NCBI GenBank assembly: GCA_019722365.1
Contig: JADFUC010000511.1
Coordinates: 1,240,001-1,304,000 of the forward strand
Direction: 5' to 3'
Source of the DNA: Lithospermum erythrorhizon
Taxonomy: Eukaryota; Streptophyta; Magnoliopsida; Boraginales; Boraginaceae
Length of the DNA stretch: 64,000 bases
Both the position numbers and the translations under genes were made by a program. Positions within the stretch are counted from its first letter, which is position 1, and each line of letters starts with the position of its first letter. Under the pieces are notes generated by a model, which saw nothing but the letters and a program-made list of their open reading frames with translations, searched no databases and had not been told where the DNA came from. Positions 12,101 to 25,115 of this stretch are shown here, in pieces.

Positions 12101-15100
12101 CAGCAAGCGTTCGGGCATCTTGATTCGTTGTAGAAGTCGTCTTCTACCGCCACTGTTAAGGCATACATGGCTTTACGGCTTGACTTTCCATTTCTTTCAC
12201 GATTGTCGAGGATATGCAGATTGCGCTTTTGAGGCGTTACTGCTATCACGAGGTGGTGTTAAGGGGTTGATGCGTCCTTGGTGGTGTTGTTTGATTCCAT
12301 TGACAATATCCGTAAATCGCATTCGGCGAGGTAAAATCGTCTGGGGTACTCCGTGATCCGTAGTTCTTTGTTGTTGAGCTTTTAATGAATTAGTCAAATC
12401 GGCCATGATTTTACAGTGCCATGACACTTGAATTTTACTATTCACATGAATAGTAATCGGAGTATCGTATAGTATAACCCTATTGGAAATTGCAATTGTA
12501 CACCAGGTAACTTCCCATGAAAGATAGGTGTATTCTGAGCTAACTAATCTGCGAAATCTTTCCTTAGCCAGAACTTACCTAGACATGTACAGTTAACAAC
12601 ACCAATATGATTATAATATAACTAATATTCGAAAAACTAACACGAGCTCTGATACTAATTATTGAGAATCGATGGCTAAAATATAGTTGATATATAAAAA
12701 TATGCAACTATAAAGTAACCTCAAACTTGTGGATCGAAAATAACTGTCAAATATATTTCACAACTCAAACAAAACTTTATTTATCTAGATCACTCAATCT
12801 ATTTTTTTCAAAACACTTTCTTTGATTGCTCACCTTTTCTCAAGACTTTTGTGTTTTTGCTTGGTGGATGAATGAGAATACCTCTATTTATACTACAAGA
12901 TTTCCAACAACTTACTATTGCACATTTAATATATGGTGCAATTTTTCAAGCATAAGCTTTAGGAGTTAATATTTTATTGTTTAGACATATGCCTATTCTT
13001 TTGATGATGTTTTTTGATGATGTAATTTGCATGATGTAGTTGATGATGACAATGTATGTTTAACATCATGTTCCGAATTCGATGTTGGAATTCTTCATTT
13101 TGAGCAACCGAGGTTGTTATTTTTGCAGCAATGAAGGATCGAATACTGCAGCAGAATCGGTTGGCATTTTGAAGGAATATTATATTCCTGATTATATAAT
13201 ACTTCCTGATTTAGAGATTGAAACACTTGACGAGATACCTACTTGTCCCGTCATCGTATTTATTAACTCCAGAAGTGGCGGACAGCTTGGTGGAGAACTT
13301 CTAGTAACCTATCGAACTCTTCTTAATAAAAACCAGGCAAGCAATTTGTTAGCGTTTTAAAAAGGTTTTCTTATTTCGTTGAGGCATATGAAAGTATGGT
13401 GCTATGCTTGATTTCTGTGGTTCAGGTGATTGATCTGGGAGAAAAGGCGCCCGAGAAAGTGCTGCATCAACTTTATTTTAATTTTGACAAACATCACAAA
13501 AATGGGGACAACTTGGCTGTTCAAATCCAGAAAAAATTGAGAATTATTGTAGGTTGCTAGTTGGACGAGCATGTTCATCTTGATTTGCATCTGTCTGCAA
13601 TAAAGTAACAACTATCCATTAACAGGTTGCTGGTGGTGATGGAACAGCTGGATGGCTTCTTGGAGTTGTATCTGATCTGAAATTAGCTCATGCACCACCA
13701 ATTGCAACAGTACCACTGGGAACTGGAAATAATCTACCTTTTGCATTTGGTTGGGTGAGATAATAACTGATATTGACATTCACACACTGCAATGTTTAAT
13801 GTTAAAAGAACTCAAATTGTTAGAAATATGGGGATGTGTATCATAGAACCCTCTTTGGTACGTGTGAAGTAGTAGTATATGGTGAAATCCACCACTGTCT
13901 CAGTTAACTGTATCCATCCAAGATAGACTATAGATGGAAGATTGATATATATATATATATATATATATGCGACCAGTTACTTTCTGCATTGATTTGACCT
14001 CGCAGATTTGTGTAAGTTAGTTACTTCTTGATACTAGATATTACTTATATAATGCAGCTCTTGATTGATTATATGGCGGTTATTCTTCAAAAATAATTTC
14101 TTCCAGTAACTGACTTTTTACATTTGGGCTCTTAATGCTGAGATGTACTCACTAATCAGTAATCATAGCTCTGGTTGCTGAATTTATGTGTTATTGTCAT
14201 GATGACTGTTTAGAGTTTAGAGTTCTACTTATTTTTAGTCTATATATGTGGTCACCATAACATCCTTCTTTTCTTTCCAGATTTTGTTAACCTCATTGTT
14301 AATTAACTTTATAGGGAAAGAAAAACCCTGGCACGGATCATCAATCTGTGAAGGCATTCTTGGTTCAAGTTAAAAGTGCTAAAGAAATGAAAGTCGACAG
14401 GTATTGTGTGTTTTGCTATATAACTGCTACTTAGTAAGTTACCAGATGTCCAATTTCACAAATGAATAGCATACATAATCATACGATGAATTTAATAAGT
14501 TAAAGATAAAATAAATTTAGTTTATATCATTGAGTGGCCGTTATTATATATGCTCTACTATCTTGCATGCATTCTTCTAAATGTGAGGCAGGATGTGCAC
14601 ATTTCATAAAATGCATGTCATACTTCGTACTTGTGCTATGAGATGCATTCATCCAACACATCAACTGGGGTTTAATTGTGTTTGCTAAATGGATCATTAC
14701 TCATTATCAATAATGCCTAATGACTAAGTTGTGAGTTTAGCAGGAAGCATTTGCAAGTTGCAACCGTCACTAAGACTTGTCATAATTCTTTAAGTTGTCA
14801 GCTTTGTCGACATCATTATGAGCGCTTTACTCGAACGTCTATTTCTTTAACTAATGAGTCTGACCTTTGACCTGTTATTGTTGTTTTAGTTGGCACATTC
14901 TAATGCGCATGAAAACTCCTCATGGAGGTTCTTGTGAACCAATTGCACCTCTTGAGCTACCACATTCATTGCATGCATTCAAACGCACATCTCCTTCGGA
15001 TGCACTTAATGAGGTAACTTATTCTTGAGTTTCATCTCTTTTTCACATGATAACATGGATGAGAACTAATCTAATTTCCTATGATTATGTGAGTTCTAAG

Positions 15101-17758
15101 TGTAAGTATCTCCAACCTCAAATTTTCGCAATGTCAATATCAATTGTTGAGTCTAAAAAGCTATAGCCATATGCATAAGCTGAAAGAGAGAACTAAGGTT
15201 AACGAAAGAGGAGCAGTAGTAAAAGTAATATGAAGAATTCATTGAGCATAGTGTTAATATTGCTACAATGCTTTCAAAAATCAAATATATGTTTTTATCA
15301 TTTCCAGGAGAGTTTCAAAGTATTCCTTCAATGCTACATAAGTAAATATTTTTACAATGCTTTCGGAATAAGAGTGTGTTTGTTCCATATTCAGGAAGGT
15401 TTTCACACATTTCGTGGTGGATTTTGGAACTATTTCAGCATGGGTAAGACAGCTAACTTTCTTTCTTGTTTGCAGATCTAGAATAGTGTTTCACAGATAA
15501 GTTTGCCACATAGTACTCTTTTTGTTTCTATGAACCATTTTTGTATAAATTTATATTATTTTGATTTGTAACATACTAACATCTGACGTAAGCAAGAGAT
15601 ATATGGCTTATTTTAGCCCAGTCTAATATAATTATAGACCGATAAATCGTATAAAGATTGGGAAGCACTAGACTGGGCACTTCTGGGGCCTCCTACACAT
15701 ACATTTAAATATCAAGTTGATCAAGTTGTTTTCTTGGTTTATCTTTATCATCATCTCTTTGTTCAGGAATGGATGCTCAAGTATCTTATGCATTTCACTC
15801 AGAAAGGAAGCTGTATCCAGAAAAATTTAAAAATCAGTTGCATAATCAGGTGATATACATCTCTGCAGATAGCCAGTGAAAGCTAGCCATATTATTTTAC
15901 CATGATTTTTACTTCACTAATTATTTTTAGTGGCTTATTATTGAGGCTTTTATCCAGAAACATCTAAACATTTTACATGGATGCTGATTTCCCTGTATCT
16001 TGAACAGAGTACATATGCAAAGCTTAGTTGTTCACAAGGATGGTTTTGTGCTTCTCTTTTCCATCCATCGTCGAGGTTGGTAGCTGATAAACTAAGCTTA
16101 CGTTAATTTCAAATTTTAATTTCTGTTAATGCTCAGTTCAATCACTTGTTTTTCTTGTCCCTCAGTCGAGCAATTGTCTTGTTTTGGGGTTGACACCAAT
16201 GAATATTTATGTTTTAGTAGGATGCAACTATTAGAGAAATCATTATTGCAGAATTTTAGATATTCAGCATTCTTGTTGATCCATAAGTTTGTTTTACCTT
16301 TAACATGTAGCAGACAACTCAATCTTGACAAAATGCTTACCTAGTTAACTACTCTAGATAATCATGTGTTTATGACTTAATAGCTGTGGGAGTTGCTCAT
16401 CATCATACTGGGATGCCTTTTTTATTTTTATTTTTTCAAGTATATAGTATCTGTTGATCTTTATGTCTTCCACTAACTCATCTTGAATCTCTTCGGCTTT
16501 CAGAAACATAGCTCAGTTGGCAAAGGTGAAAATCATGAAAAGGCCTGGACACTGGATAGAGCTGCCTATACCTCGAAGGTAGAGATAGTGGAACCAGTTA
16601 ACTTCACAATTTTAATCCTCGCTACCTTTTTTATCGAATTTGCTACTTATAAACATCACACATTAACATTTGAGAATTCGACTCAACATGAAATGCAGCA
16701 TCAGGTCTATAGTGTGTCTCAACTTGCCCAGCTTTTCCGGTGGCCTGGATCCTTGGGGAAGACCTAATAAGCAGAAGCTCCATTCAGTTAGTTTTTCCTT
16801 CCCTTGAAGCATCTGTCTCTTATTAAATATCGGTTCACTAACATTCTATACAGATTATGGTAACCTTTTTCTTTTCTTCAAATGTGCAATAGAGGGATTT
16901 GACTCCTCCATATGTTGATGATGCTCTCATTGAAGTAGTCGGCTTTCGGGATGCTTGGCATGGGCTTGTTCTCTATACTCCAAAAGGCCATGGGACTCGT
17001 CTAGCACAGGTAAGGTCCACCATATAGCATGGAAAACTGTTTCCAAAGACTGAATTATGCAGTTTTAATTTCATAGAATCATCGACATATTACGCTTGCT
17101 GGAGTTCTGTTTGTAATAAATCTTCAATCAAGACTTTTTGCTTTGTGAAACACTTTAGCATAGATGATATTTGATACTTGCTTATTTATTATCTTAGCAA
17201 ATGCATATTGAAAACTGGCTAGAAATAACTTCAAACGATATGAGAACTTGTTTATAAAATCTTTCGACCTAGTTGCTCTTTTATTATTCAAATTATTTGT
17301 GCGTTATCGATGTCTCAACTCTCAACTCCTGTTTGTTGAGAGTTGAGTCTCAATCTCAATTAAAATTCTCATACTATTGTAGGCATACTTTATACATTTT
17401 CATTTCGGTTTCTGCATAATATATGTAGGCAAACAGAATTCGTTTTGAATTTCACAAGGGTGCTGCCAGCCACACATACATGAGAATTGATGGGGAACCA
17501 TGGAAGCAACCTCTTCCAATGGATGACGACACTGTTGTAGTTGAGATTTCGCACCATGGTCAAGTTAACATGCTTGCCACTCCTCTCGGCCGTGCCAAGA
17601 GTATTGATGTGCCAGCTTCTCCCTACTCATATGACGATGATGATTACGACAGTGATGAAGATCTGTTCGATGATGAGAATTCAGAAGAGCGAAGCAAGCT
17701 TGGAGCAGCTGAAAGTTTCCGGCTACCAGATGGTTTTGACATGGCCCGACTTAGTTAG
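9134..17758 (+). CDS. DGK5: Diacylglycerol kinase, DGK5-like
   Basis: Phosphorylates diacylglycerol to phosphatidic acid in plant lipid signalling. Exons: 9134-9180, 13129-13336, 13426-13548, 13626-13754, 14315-14400, 14890-15013, 15395-15443, 15767-15849, 16008-16075, 16504-16578, 16705-16786, 16893-17009, 17429-17758. They sum to 1521 nt (506 aa), with phases consistent throughout. The catalytic domain begins near residue 40 with [12 protein letters not shown] and carries the nucleotide-binding GGDGT motif at about 129-133, followed by [15 protein letters not shown]. The accessory domain contains [20 protein letters not shown] near 245-262. The C-terminus has an acidic stretch (about 465-484) and ends DMARLS, closely resembling Arabidopsis DGK5. 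The start [10 protein letters not shown] was chosen because it splices in frame into exon 2. The exon 2 donor is GC (CAG|GCAAGC). A copia element lies in the first coding intron. The gene looks intact. Confidence 0.93.
9745..11499 (-). pseudogene. Copia pol remnant (integrase/reverse transcriptase)
   Basis: On the minus strand, [16 protein letters not shown] at about 10.88-10.92 kb corresponds to the conserved copia RT segment around AFLHGDL. A degraded YVDD active-site region is recognisable near 10.69-10.72 kb, where the DNA still reads tacgtgacgatttgact. Frames are broken repeatedly between these blocks, so the region is non-coding today. RNase H and integrase could not be delimited. Confidence 0.65.
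11500..12440 (-). pseudogene. Copia gag remnant
   Basis: On the minus strand, pieces in different frames match the typical plant copia gag: a [18 protein letters not shown] segment near 12.15 kb, [11 protein letters not shown] and [18 protein letters not shown] at about 11.94-12.06 kb, and a CCHC zinc-knuckle core YNCGKKGH near 11.51-11.55 kb. Several frameshifts separate these blocks, so no intact protein is encoded. It lies directly downstream of the minus-strand primer-binding site, as expected for gag. Confidence 0.75.
13945..13970. repeat. (AT)n microsatellite in a DGK intron
   Basis: A run of about a dozen AT dinucleotides lies in the intron between 13755 and 14314. Confidence 0.85.
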
Positions 17759-18020
17759 TAGCTATAAAAGATATTCAAGTTAGTTAGGATTTAAGAGGGA
17801 CATATTGGCTCAAGTACTGCAACTTAGCTTGGTGAAGAAGAGGGCAATTATACTTACACCCCACCTGTATATTGCATTCTTTTGGGGGTTTATACCGTTC
17901 CTCATTTTGCATTTGCTTAGCATGGTCTGCCATTTATGTGTCTTCAACTCTTACTATTTGCTAAAATGTGCTCATCATAGTTAGCTTGTGTATAGCATTT
18001 TGATCCCTTCTTATTGTTAA
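17759..18020 (+). other. Probable 3' UTR of the DGK gene
   Basis: This AT-rich tail follows the stop codon. It contains no recognisable open frame. The polyadenylation site could not be fixed. Confidence 0.4.
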
Positions 18021-18460
18021 ACTCGGCAGAGATGCAAGTATACAACATGTAGGACGATTAACAACTGCCATATCTGACAAATATAATATTGAAATATGTT
18101 TCTTTATTATTGATGTTGCAATTTATATTTATTTTTTTCGGCTACAATTTTTGTTCACAAATTTAAAGTAATAGAAACGTGTAATATGAATTACAAGTAT
18201 TTTAGTTGTAACTTTTAAAATCATTGACCTAATTTGTGCTCCTCCAGTTATGTTTGTTGATTCTTGACACCTGGACTAATTAGCTAAAGGATAAGCTTCA
18301 GACAACAAGGTCAGTCTCAAATCTTGATGCGGAAATCTGCTGAGACTTTCTAGAGCGCACGTAGATCTGCTGCCTATTATCTAATCTGTCACTTGGTTTC
18401 AAAGCAAACAGTGTTTCTTTGGTCCATGTGCTGAGTGAAACGACAACCACCCCCCCTTCC

Positions 18461-18470
18461 TATAAGTAGA
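18461..18470 (+). promoter_or_regulatory. TATA-like box of the wound-responsive gene
   Basis: The string tataagtaga lies about 110 bases upstream of the start codon at 18582, after a C-rich run. Its spacing fits a core promoter with a short 5' UTR beginning near the cacatcaaacataac segment. Confidence 0.5.
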
Positions 18471-18581
18471 CACCCCCTCTCTTTTGCTCCACACATCAAA
18501 CATAACACTTCAGAATTATTCCTACTAATTTGACTACTAAAAACCGAGGGTCCATTTGAAGGTAACAAAAAAAGGAGGAAA

Positions 18582-18845
18582 ATGTGTTATAGAGGGAAGG
18601 GTTTGATTGTAGCAGCAAGCATTGGAGCTGTTGAGGCCTTAAAAGATCAAGGTTTCTGCAGATGGAATTATGCCTCTAGGCTATTGCAACAGCATGCCAA
18701 GAATCAAATCAGATCATATTCTCAAGCTAGAAGACTCTCAGGGCCTTCCTCAAATTTGATTTCTAGTAAGATGAGAGAGGAGAAATTGCAGCAGTCTGAG
18801 GAATCACTTAGGAAAGTAATGTATTTGAGTTGTTGGGGTCCCTAA
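18582..18845 (+). CDS. Wound-responsive family small protein (DUF3774)
   Basis: A single-exon gene of 87 aa. The core VAASIGAVEALKDQGFCRWN, followed by a RLLQQHAKNQIRS segment and the C-terminal EESLRKVMYLSCWGP, is the hallmark of the plant wound-responsive/DUF3774 family (Arabidopsis At4g10265-like). The N-terminal part is hydrophobic and may be a membrane segment. The molecular function is not established; family members are induced by wounding or low oxygen. The length is normal for the family. The start is preceded by an A-rich leader and a TATA-like box. Immediately downstream, a 38-bp sequence beginning catgagtttgtacaaatgag is duplicated. Confidence 0.9.
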   Translation: MCYRGKGLIVAASIGAVEALKDQGFCRWNYASRLLQQHAKNQIRSYSQARRLSGPSSNLISSKMREEKLQQSEESLRKVMYLSCWGP

Positions 18846-18875
18846 TTAACATTATTATATTATGAAACTCATGCA

Positions 18876-18963
18876 TCCATGAGTTTGTACAAATGAGAGT
18901 AATAAAAGAAAATTTAATTAAGACCCCATGAGTTTGTACAAATGAGAGTAATAAAAGAAAATT
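18876..18963. repeat. 38-bp direct duplication in the 3' region of the wound gene
   Basis: The segment beginning atgagtttgtacaaatgaga and ending aaaagaaaattt occurs at about 18876-18913 and again at about 18927-18963, separated by about 12 bases. Confidence 0.85.
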
Positions 18964-19569
18964 TTCAAGTATTTAAGAACATAATCTCAGTAGTTCAGCT
19001 ATTCATACTGATATATGAAGGCACCCATTCTTGTGTTTAATTTTCTGAAAGATCTTGGTGGTACTATTGTAGGGTGCTGGTAGTTAACAGAACTAAATGT
19101 GGCAGCCTTCTATAAAAATGCCTTCAAACTTATTTTACTTCTATTTGGTGCAGCAAATCAAGAACTTCAATGACCACTTTTAGTATTCTTCTACCAACAG
19201 ATCAAAGTGTCATTAAATTTACCAAATTAATTCTGACCATCTAGTAACTAACCTGAGCCACCAGACATACCAACAAATTTTAATGTTGTTCATGTTTAAT
19301 TAATGACTCCTAATTACGCCTTCCTCATTCCTCAACATTCAACAACAACGTATTCCCTCGACACCCACACATTAGTATGAGAAAAACTTCGATCATCAAC
19401 TATTTTATAATTATATCCATTATATTATACGAAATAATGTTAGTACTTTTGATAACTAATTTGATAATGACGATATATTCTCCGTTGTTTTTTATTATCA
19501 AAATACAAAAGATACTAACTTCCAAATTTAAGGTCTAACAAGTTTCATATATAATTTATACATATTCCA

Positions 19570-19640
19570 TATCTATCAATCTATCTATATCTATATTTAT
19601 ATCTATCTATTTGTATCTATATCTATCTATTTATCTATAT
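19570..19640. repeat. CTAT-type simple repeat
   Basis: An imperfect run of tatctatctatctata units. The short open frame over it, rich in Tyr, Leu and Ile, is a by-product of this repeat. Confidence 0.8.
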
Positions 19641-22600
19641 TATATATTAAAAGACGAAGGTTTTAAGCTGTTGCCTTTTTTTAATCTGACTAAAATACTT
19701 AATCTATGGCATAATTGTATTTTACACAATTTTATTTTAATTGAACTAAAAGACTACAAATACAATTCTATAACATATAGGAATCTACATAGGATTCTAA
19801 CCTGAACCTGTTATTCTAACCATGAATAACTTTTTAGAGATGAATTGCTTGGCGCTTTCCATGAAAGTTAATTAATGCGTATACGAATTTCTACCTTTCA
19901 ATGTGTAAGTTCGTTATAGCATAGCCAATCGCCTTCAATTCACTGGCTCCAAAGCGTATACCATCATCCTAAAAATTATTTTGTTTTATTTTTCATTGAT
20001 CAATTTTAACAAAGTTATAATATAAATTGACCCAAACAACTTTAATGTGAATAAATTACTATATTAATTGCAAGAAGTTGTTGCTAATATATTGAATCTT
20101 TCATCATAAAACTTTTGGTAGTAAATTATTATTTATTAGTTATTTTAATATATTTAAATTATATAATTGAATTTTCATTTTTTTTCATAATTATTATCTT
20201 CATAATCTTTTATTACATAATTAAAAAGTTGGTAAACTTATTAATAAAATAACGTGGGCCTTTAAATAATTCACTAATCCATTTAACTTTTTATGAGATT
20301 TCATTAACGATTGACGCGTTAATAAAGACACTATAAATATTTCATATTATATTGCTTTAATTATTCATACGCTTTTAATTTAGATAAAAGAAATATAAAG
20401 ATTGACTTTCTTAAGATTCTTGTTAGCTGGTAGAAATTTAAATTAAAACCATCATGAATACATGATTACTCCTATCCTGGGAACGGGGTAATTTGCACCC
20501 CACCCCTATAAAGTTTTTTTTTATGAAAGATCGTACTCCCCGTGAAACTTAAAAGATGTGCTAATACTCCTTTATAAATTCTTATAAATCAAATCCACTA
20601 TACTCCCTATCGCTGCTAACTAACCATTAACATTACTAATGGCATAAGGAAATATATAATTTTACTTCAAAATATTCTAAATTTTTAATTGTCTCAACTC
20701 ATATATTAACGTGAGATATACTAGCATTTAGGTAATAAGTAACAAAATTTGTAAAATTTTAATTGTCTGTGTCTGATTTTGGATAAATTTAAATTAAAAT
20801 ATATTACTATATAACTTTTTATAAATCCTAAATCTCATATATATATATATATCAATTAATTAATACATTTGGCAAATTTTTTGTATATGAAAATATTTAG
20901 TTTCGAATTAATTTTAGTATAAACATAAATATCAATAATATATGTTCAACTCAATTTATTTTGATATATCTTTTGTACAATATTCGATGAAAAATATATC
21001 GAATTAAAATATTTTAGTGCATTTCAATTATTAGCAAGAATTTAATTAAAATTAAATGATGAAAGTATATTTGTATAATTTGATCATTGTTTAACATAAA
21101 CAATCTTCTTTGAGACTAAGGAGTATTTAGGCATGAGACAATATGTAGATTATTACGGAGTACTAATCACAAAAATTATATGAAAAAAGTTTATGTAGAC
21201 ATGTCAATATATTTGTTACAATTAATGAAGCTCATTATAAATACCAATAGATTTATTTAAAACTAAGACTTGACAATTAAGAAACTTTATTCAAATTATG
21301 GTTGATTATAAGTTTATAAAGCAAAGATAGGTTATGTTTGTTCATAAAAACTTTATGGGGGTAATGGGTGCAAATTACCCGACAAATGAAGTAGAATCGT
21401 GAACACATATCTAACATTTGAAAGAAAGAAAGTTTATTATAAGAAAAGATATTAATGCTTAGAAAGAATAAGTGAAATTGATACAAATTAAAGCCATGGT
21501 ATGTATATACATATTGCAAAAGTTTAAAAATCAATTACATAGTTTCACCTACTGCACTAAAGGTCCTGGAAATTTACGGAATCAAATATATAATATACCA
21601 TCGTGATAATCTTATAAGGTATGTCAGTACGGAGTTTTAAAAATTGACTATCGAGAAATAAAATCGAATAACTCTGTATGGAAGAGAATATTTAGTACTA
21701 TAAGTTTTGAATTTTGTTGGTTTAGCTTTAAATACCTCTCGATTATTAAAAATGAAAATCGCAAAGATCTTTTAGAGATGGATTTAGTATGTTGTCTTCA
21801 TAACTTTTGAATTTTTGATAATTGATTTTTGAAAATCGACTATCGAGAAATAAACTCCAATAACCTTGTGATGAAATAGAGTATTTATGACTATAATTTT
21901 AAAATTTTATCAAGTTGAGTTTGTTTTAATTATTAAAATAAATTGCAATTTCCATCTTTTAGATGGATTTAATATGTAGAATCATAAGTTTAAAAATTTG
22001 ATTTAGTTGTTAAAATGTTATTGGTTTTTAGTTACAATTTTTCAAATAGTTATATCAAGATTGAACATATAAAATATCTTGTATGATCATAATTATCTTA
22101 GTATTTTTATATGAAGTCAATATTTTGTAGTTTGGAAAGAATCATGATTGAATTCATTAACATACCTCTTTGACAATTCAATTAACTTATAAACAAACAA
22201 TTATACATCATACAATAATGTTGTAGTTGAATATTTAAAAGTCAACTATTGAACTATATTTCGTAGATAGATATAGTATGTCATATTTACAAGTTTTGAG
22301 TTTTGGTTGTGTTGAAGTTTTAAATAATTAATCATTGAAAATATAATCAACAACCTTTAGAGACGAAAGAGAGTATTTAGTACCTCTATAATTTTGAATT
22401 TTATTGGTTGAGTTTTTAATCAATTTTATTATTAAAATGAAATTTGCATGATCTTTAGAAATTGACTAATTATGTAGTATTCATAAGTTTTGAATTTAAT
22501 TATTGAGAAATTTTATTGGGCATTTACAGAAATTTTAAATAATTATATGGTGAATTTTATTTCATTGAACATACAAACAAGATGGATCATGGCAATGTAA

Positions 22601-22851
22601 TTTCAATTTTATTGTCTTATATAATTTTGCTTATTAGATAGGTTTTATTATTAATTATATACTAAAATAAAAAATATGAGTATTTTACTTGACTCGGGTA
22701 TGTATTTATTTTAGTTTGTTTATTGCACCATAATCTTTTAAATAATGAATAGATATATTTTTACCTGTAATAATCTAATTATATTTTATATATTCCATCT
22801 TATATACTCTTTTTGAAACTTCTAATAAGTTCTTTAATACTTATTCCTTTC

Positions 22852-22854
<3 letters not shown>

Positions 22855-22885
<31 letters not shown>
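22855..22885. repeat. (ATT)n trinucleotide repeat
   Basis: About nine uninterrupted tta/att units, followed by 'actattcattt'. Confidence 0.9.
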
Positions 22886-22887
<2 letters not shown>

Positions 22888-23169
22888 TCATTTAGATAAA
22901 TAATGAATAGTATTTGTATGTTATTTACATCATATAATTTTTTCTTTTATTATTTTATTATGTAACTTAAGCAAGTTTTGGTTTCTTTTTGTTCTTAAAG
23001 TTTGTATTTGAAATATAACACTCAATGCCTGGCTTAGCAACGTATGAACTAACCTACTAGGTAAATATTACTATAATTTTTACATTATTGAAATTTCATT
23101 TCATATTACTTATCATTGTTACATGTTGTATCCATGTATTCAATATTGTAACACTCCAAGTAACAATGT

Positions 23170-23260
23170 ACAATAAAAACTCTATAAATTAATATTAGAT
23201 CTAATTTAAATTTATTAATTTAGATAGCTTATTAATTTAACGATAAATTAATAATTTAAA
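23170..23260. repeat. Dispersed degenerate copy of the array core
   Basis: The strings aactctataaattaatatta and cgataaattaataatttaaa match the 'cgataaattaata' plus 'actctctaa' core of the array at 2-7 kb, at lower identity. No coding content. Confidence 0.5.
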
Positions 23261-24459
23261 GAATTTTAATAAATACGAAGACATGCATTTAATGGCTTCT
23301 TGAATTTATTGAGATTGATCCGCAATATGTGTAATCATCCGTAAGATATCGAAATATAGTAAATATTACGTGAAGTATAAACGGCGGCTGAATCTAGCGT
23401 GGATTAATTTATTGAAATACATTCAACAACGCTGAATGGCGTAGTAAACCCGGTCCACATTAATTTATTTGCATTGATTATTGACATTTTCAGAGAAAGT
23501 TGACCAAGACGTGATGATGAGATTTGTTAATTTTTTTTAATCATATCCTAATTATTTCATATCAATTATTTCATAATAACATAATTTTTTTTATGAAAAA
23601 AGAATAATCAAAATTAATCATTTTTTTACTTTATAAATAGAAATGTGGTTCATTTTTCTACTTTATAAATAGAGTTTTTTTTCTTATATTTTTTTACGCA
23701 AAGCTTAAGAGTTTGATTATAGCGCCGATCAATTATACTATATTGTATTACTTATATTTCATTAGTAGTAATCGCCTTTGTTTATTGTAGCATTTGTTGG
23801 TTGTTGTTCAGAATTTTTCTTGTTTTAATCATTATTATCTATACTTTTGTTTTATTTATTTAAAAAGAAAAAATTAATTAGAATATGATTAAAAATATTT
23901 GTATAAATTTATTTTTAAAATGTCAAAATAATTTATTTATGTTAATTATTATTATTTAATTATAACGATAATTTTTATACTTATTTAATCATAAAATAAA
24001 GAATATAAGTAAACAAGAATCTAATATAAAAAGAGAAGGGGTAAGGTGTTGAATTTTATTAAATGAAACCATCATGGAGCGTAAAAGCCGAATTGGCCAC
24101 ACTATTACAGAGTGCTATATAAGCATGACGCTGAGAATAAAATTGAAAAAAGAGCGCTGAATAACTAAACTATCAGATAGCCTTAGAAGATCATAAGGAA
24201 ATAGTATTGATTATTTTCATATTAGTTATAGTAATTACTTGAATATTAAGTTTAGTATTATTAACATAAGTATTTTCATTAATTTTATACTTTAAAAAGA
24301 AACAAACAACTATAGATACATATTTTCATTAAGTTCTAATGCACTATTTTCAATTTCTAAGAATTAATTAATGATTTTATCGACCTATATTATAAAAGAA
24401 TTTTCCAAAAAATTATTATCTTATTGGTTTTATCGATTTGAAATTTTAATCGTCCAAGT

Positions 24460-24530
24460 CAGACCGACAAATTTATTATTTTAGAGAGTTTATTAATTTG
24501 TCAAGTATTGATTTATAGAGTTTTTTCTGT
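24460..24530. repeat. Inverted dispersed copy of the array core
   Basis: Reading gaccgacaaatttattattt, then agagagtttattaatttgtc, this matches the reverse complement of the array core (accgaccaaaaatattatct, then agagagtttattaaataatc). The order of sub-motifs is conserved, which supports common origin. Confidence 0.65.
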
Positions 24531-24886
24531 ATATTGGAAAAAGTTAGGGATGACCACTTAAATTTTATACACCAAGACTGTAAAAAATAATTCCAAAATA
24601 TCATGATATCTAGAGCCAAAGCAAACCAATAATGGTTATTTTTATAATTATAACAATGAAATTACGGGCGACAAACTACCACGCAACGACGCCCTTCTTA
24701 CTAGTATATATAAAAACACGAAATGATTTAACTGCTTGTTCCATTTTTCGTGATTAAACGGATTAAAATGCCCTTTAATGAAGTGGTATCATCAGATTAC
24801 TAATTCTTTATTTAACTAAATACTATTCATACAATATAGGATCTCTACGTGGAATAAAATAATTTAAATAACTAATAATATATAAC

Positions 24887-25115
24887 AAAGTAAGTAAGGT
24901 AGTTCATGTCCGATTTCATAATTACATCATAATAGTCTTTCATACATTTGATATTTCAAAGTCTTTTTGTTTTCTTAGTCTTATTTGACATTTATTACAA
25001 AGTAAGTAAGGTAGTTCATCGTCCGATTTCATAATTTTATCACAATAGTCTTTCATACGTTTGATCTTTCATAGTCTTTTTGTTTTCTTAGTCTTATCGA
25101 TCTGACGTTTCATCT
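24887..25115. repeat. Tandem duplication of ~112 bp
   Basis: Two head-to-tail copies both start aaagtaagtaaggtagttca (about 24887 and 24999) and both contain 'ttttgttttcttagtcttat'. A third partial copy of the end (catctttcatagtctttt) follows. No coding content was recognised. Confidence 0.85.

Larger units (their letters stand above)
9333..13070 (-). mobile_element. Degraded Ty1/copia LTR retrotransposon inside DGK intron
   Basis: Two related LTRs of about 405 bp (9338 to about 9740, and 12660-13065) bound an internal region. On the + strand the element runs TGTTGAGAATC ... TTTAACA, and perfect 5-bp target duplications TCATG lie at 9333-9337 and 13066-13070. The reversed primer-binding site (gagctctgatactaat, about 12643-12659) adjoins the right LTR, so the element is antisense to the host gene. 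Internal gag and pol remnants read only on the minus strand, with many frame breaks. A solo LTR of the same family lies at 36.9 kb. Confidence 0.9.
18964..24886. other. Long AT-rich intergenic region, no gene seen
   Basis: No conserved coding sequence was recognised in about 5.9 kb. A CTAT-rich simple repeat lies at about 19570-19640 and an ATT trinucleotide run at about 22855-22885. Degenerate copies of the 2-7 kb array core lie at about 23170-23260 and, inverted, at about 24460-24530. The rest is extremely AT-rich and probably decayed transposon sequence that I cannot classify. Confidence 0.6.
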
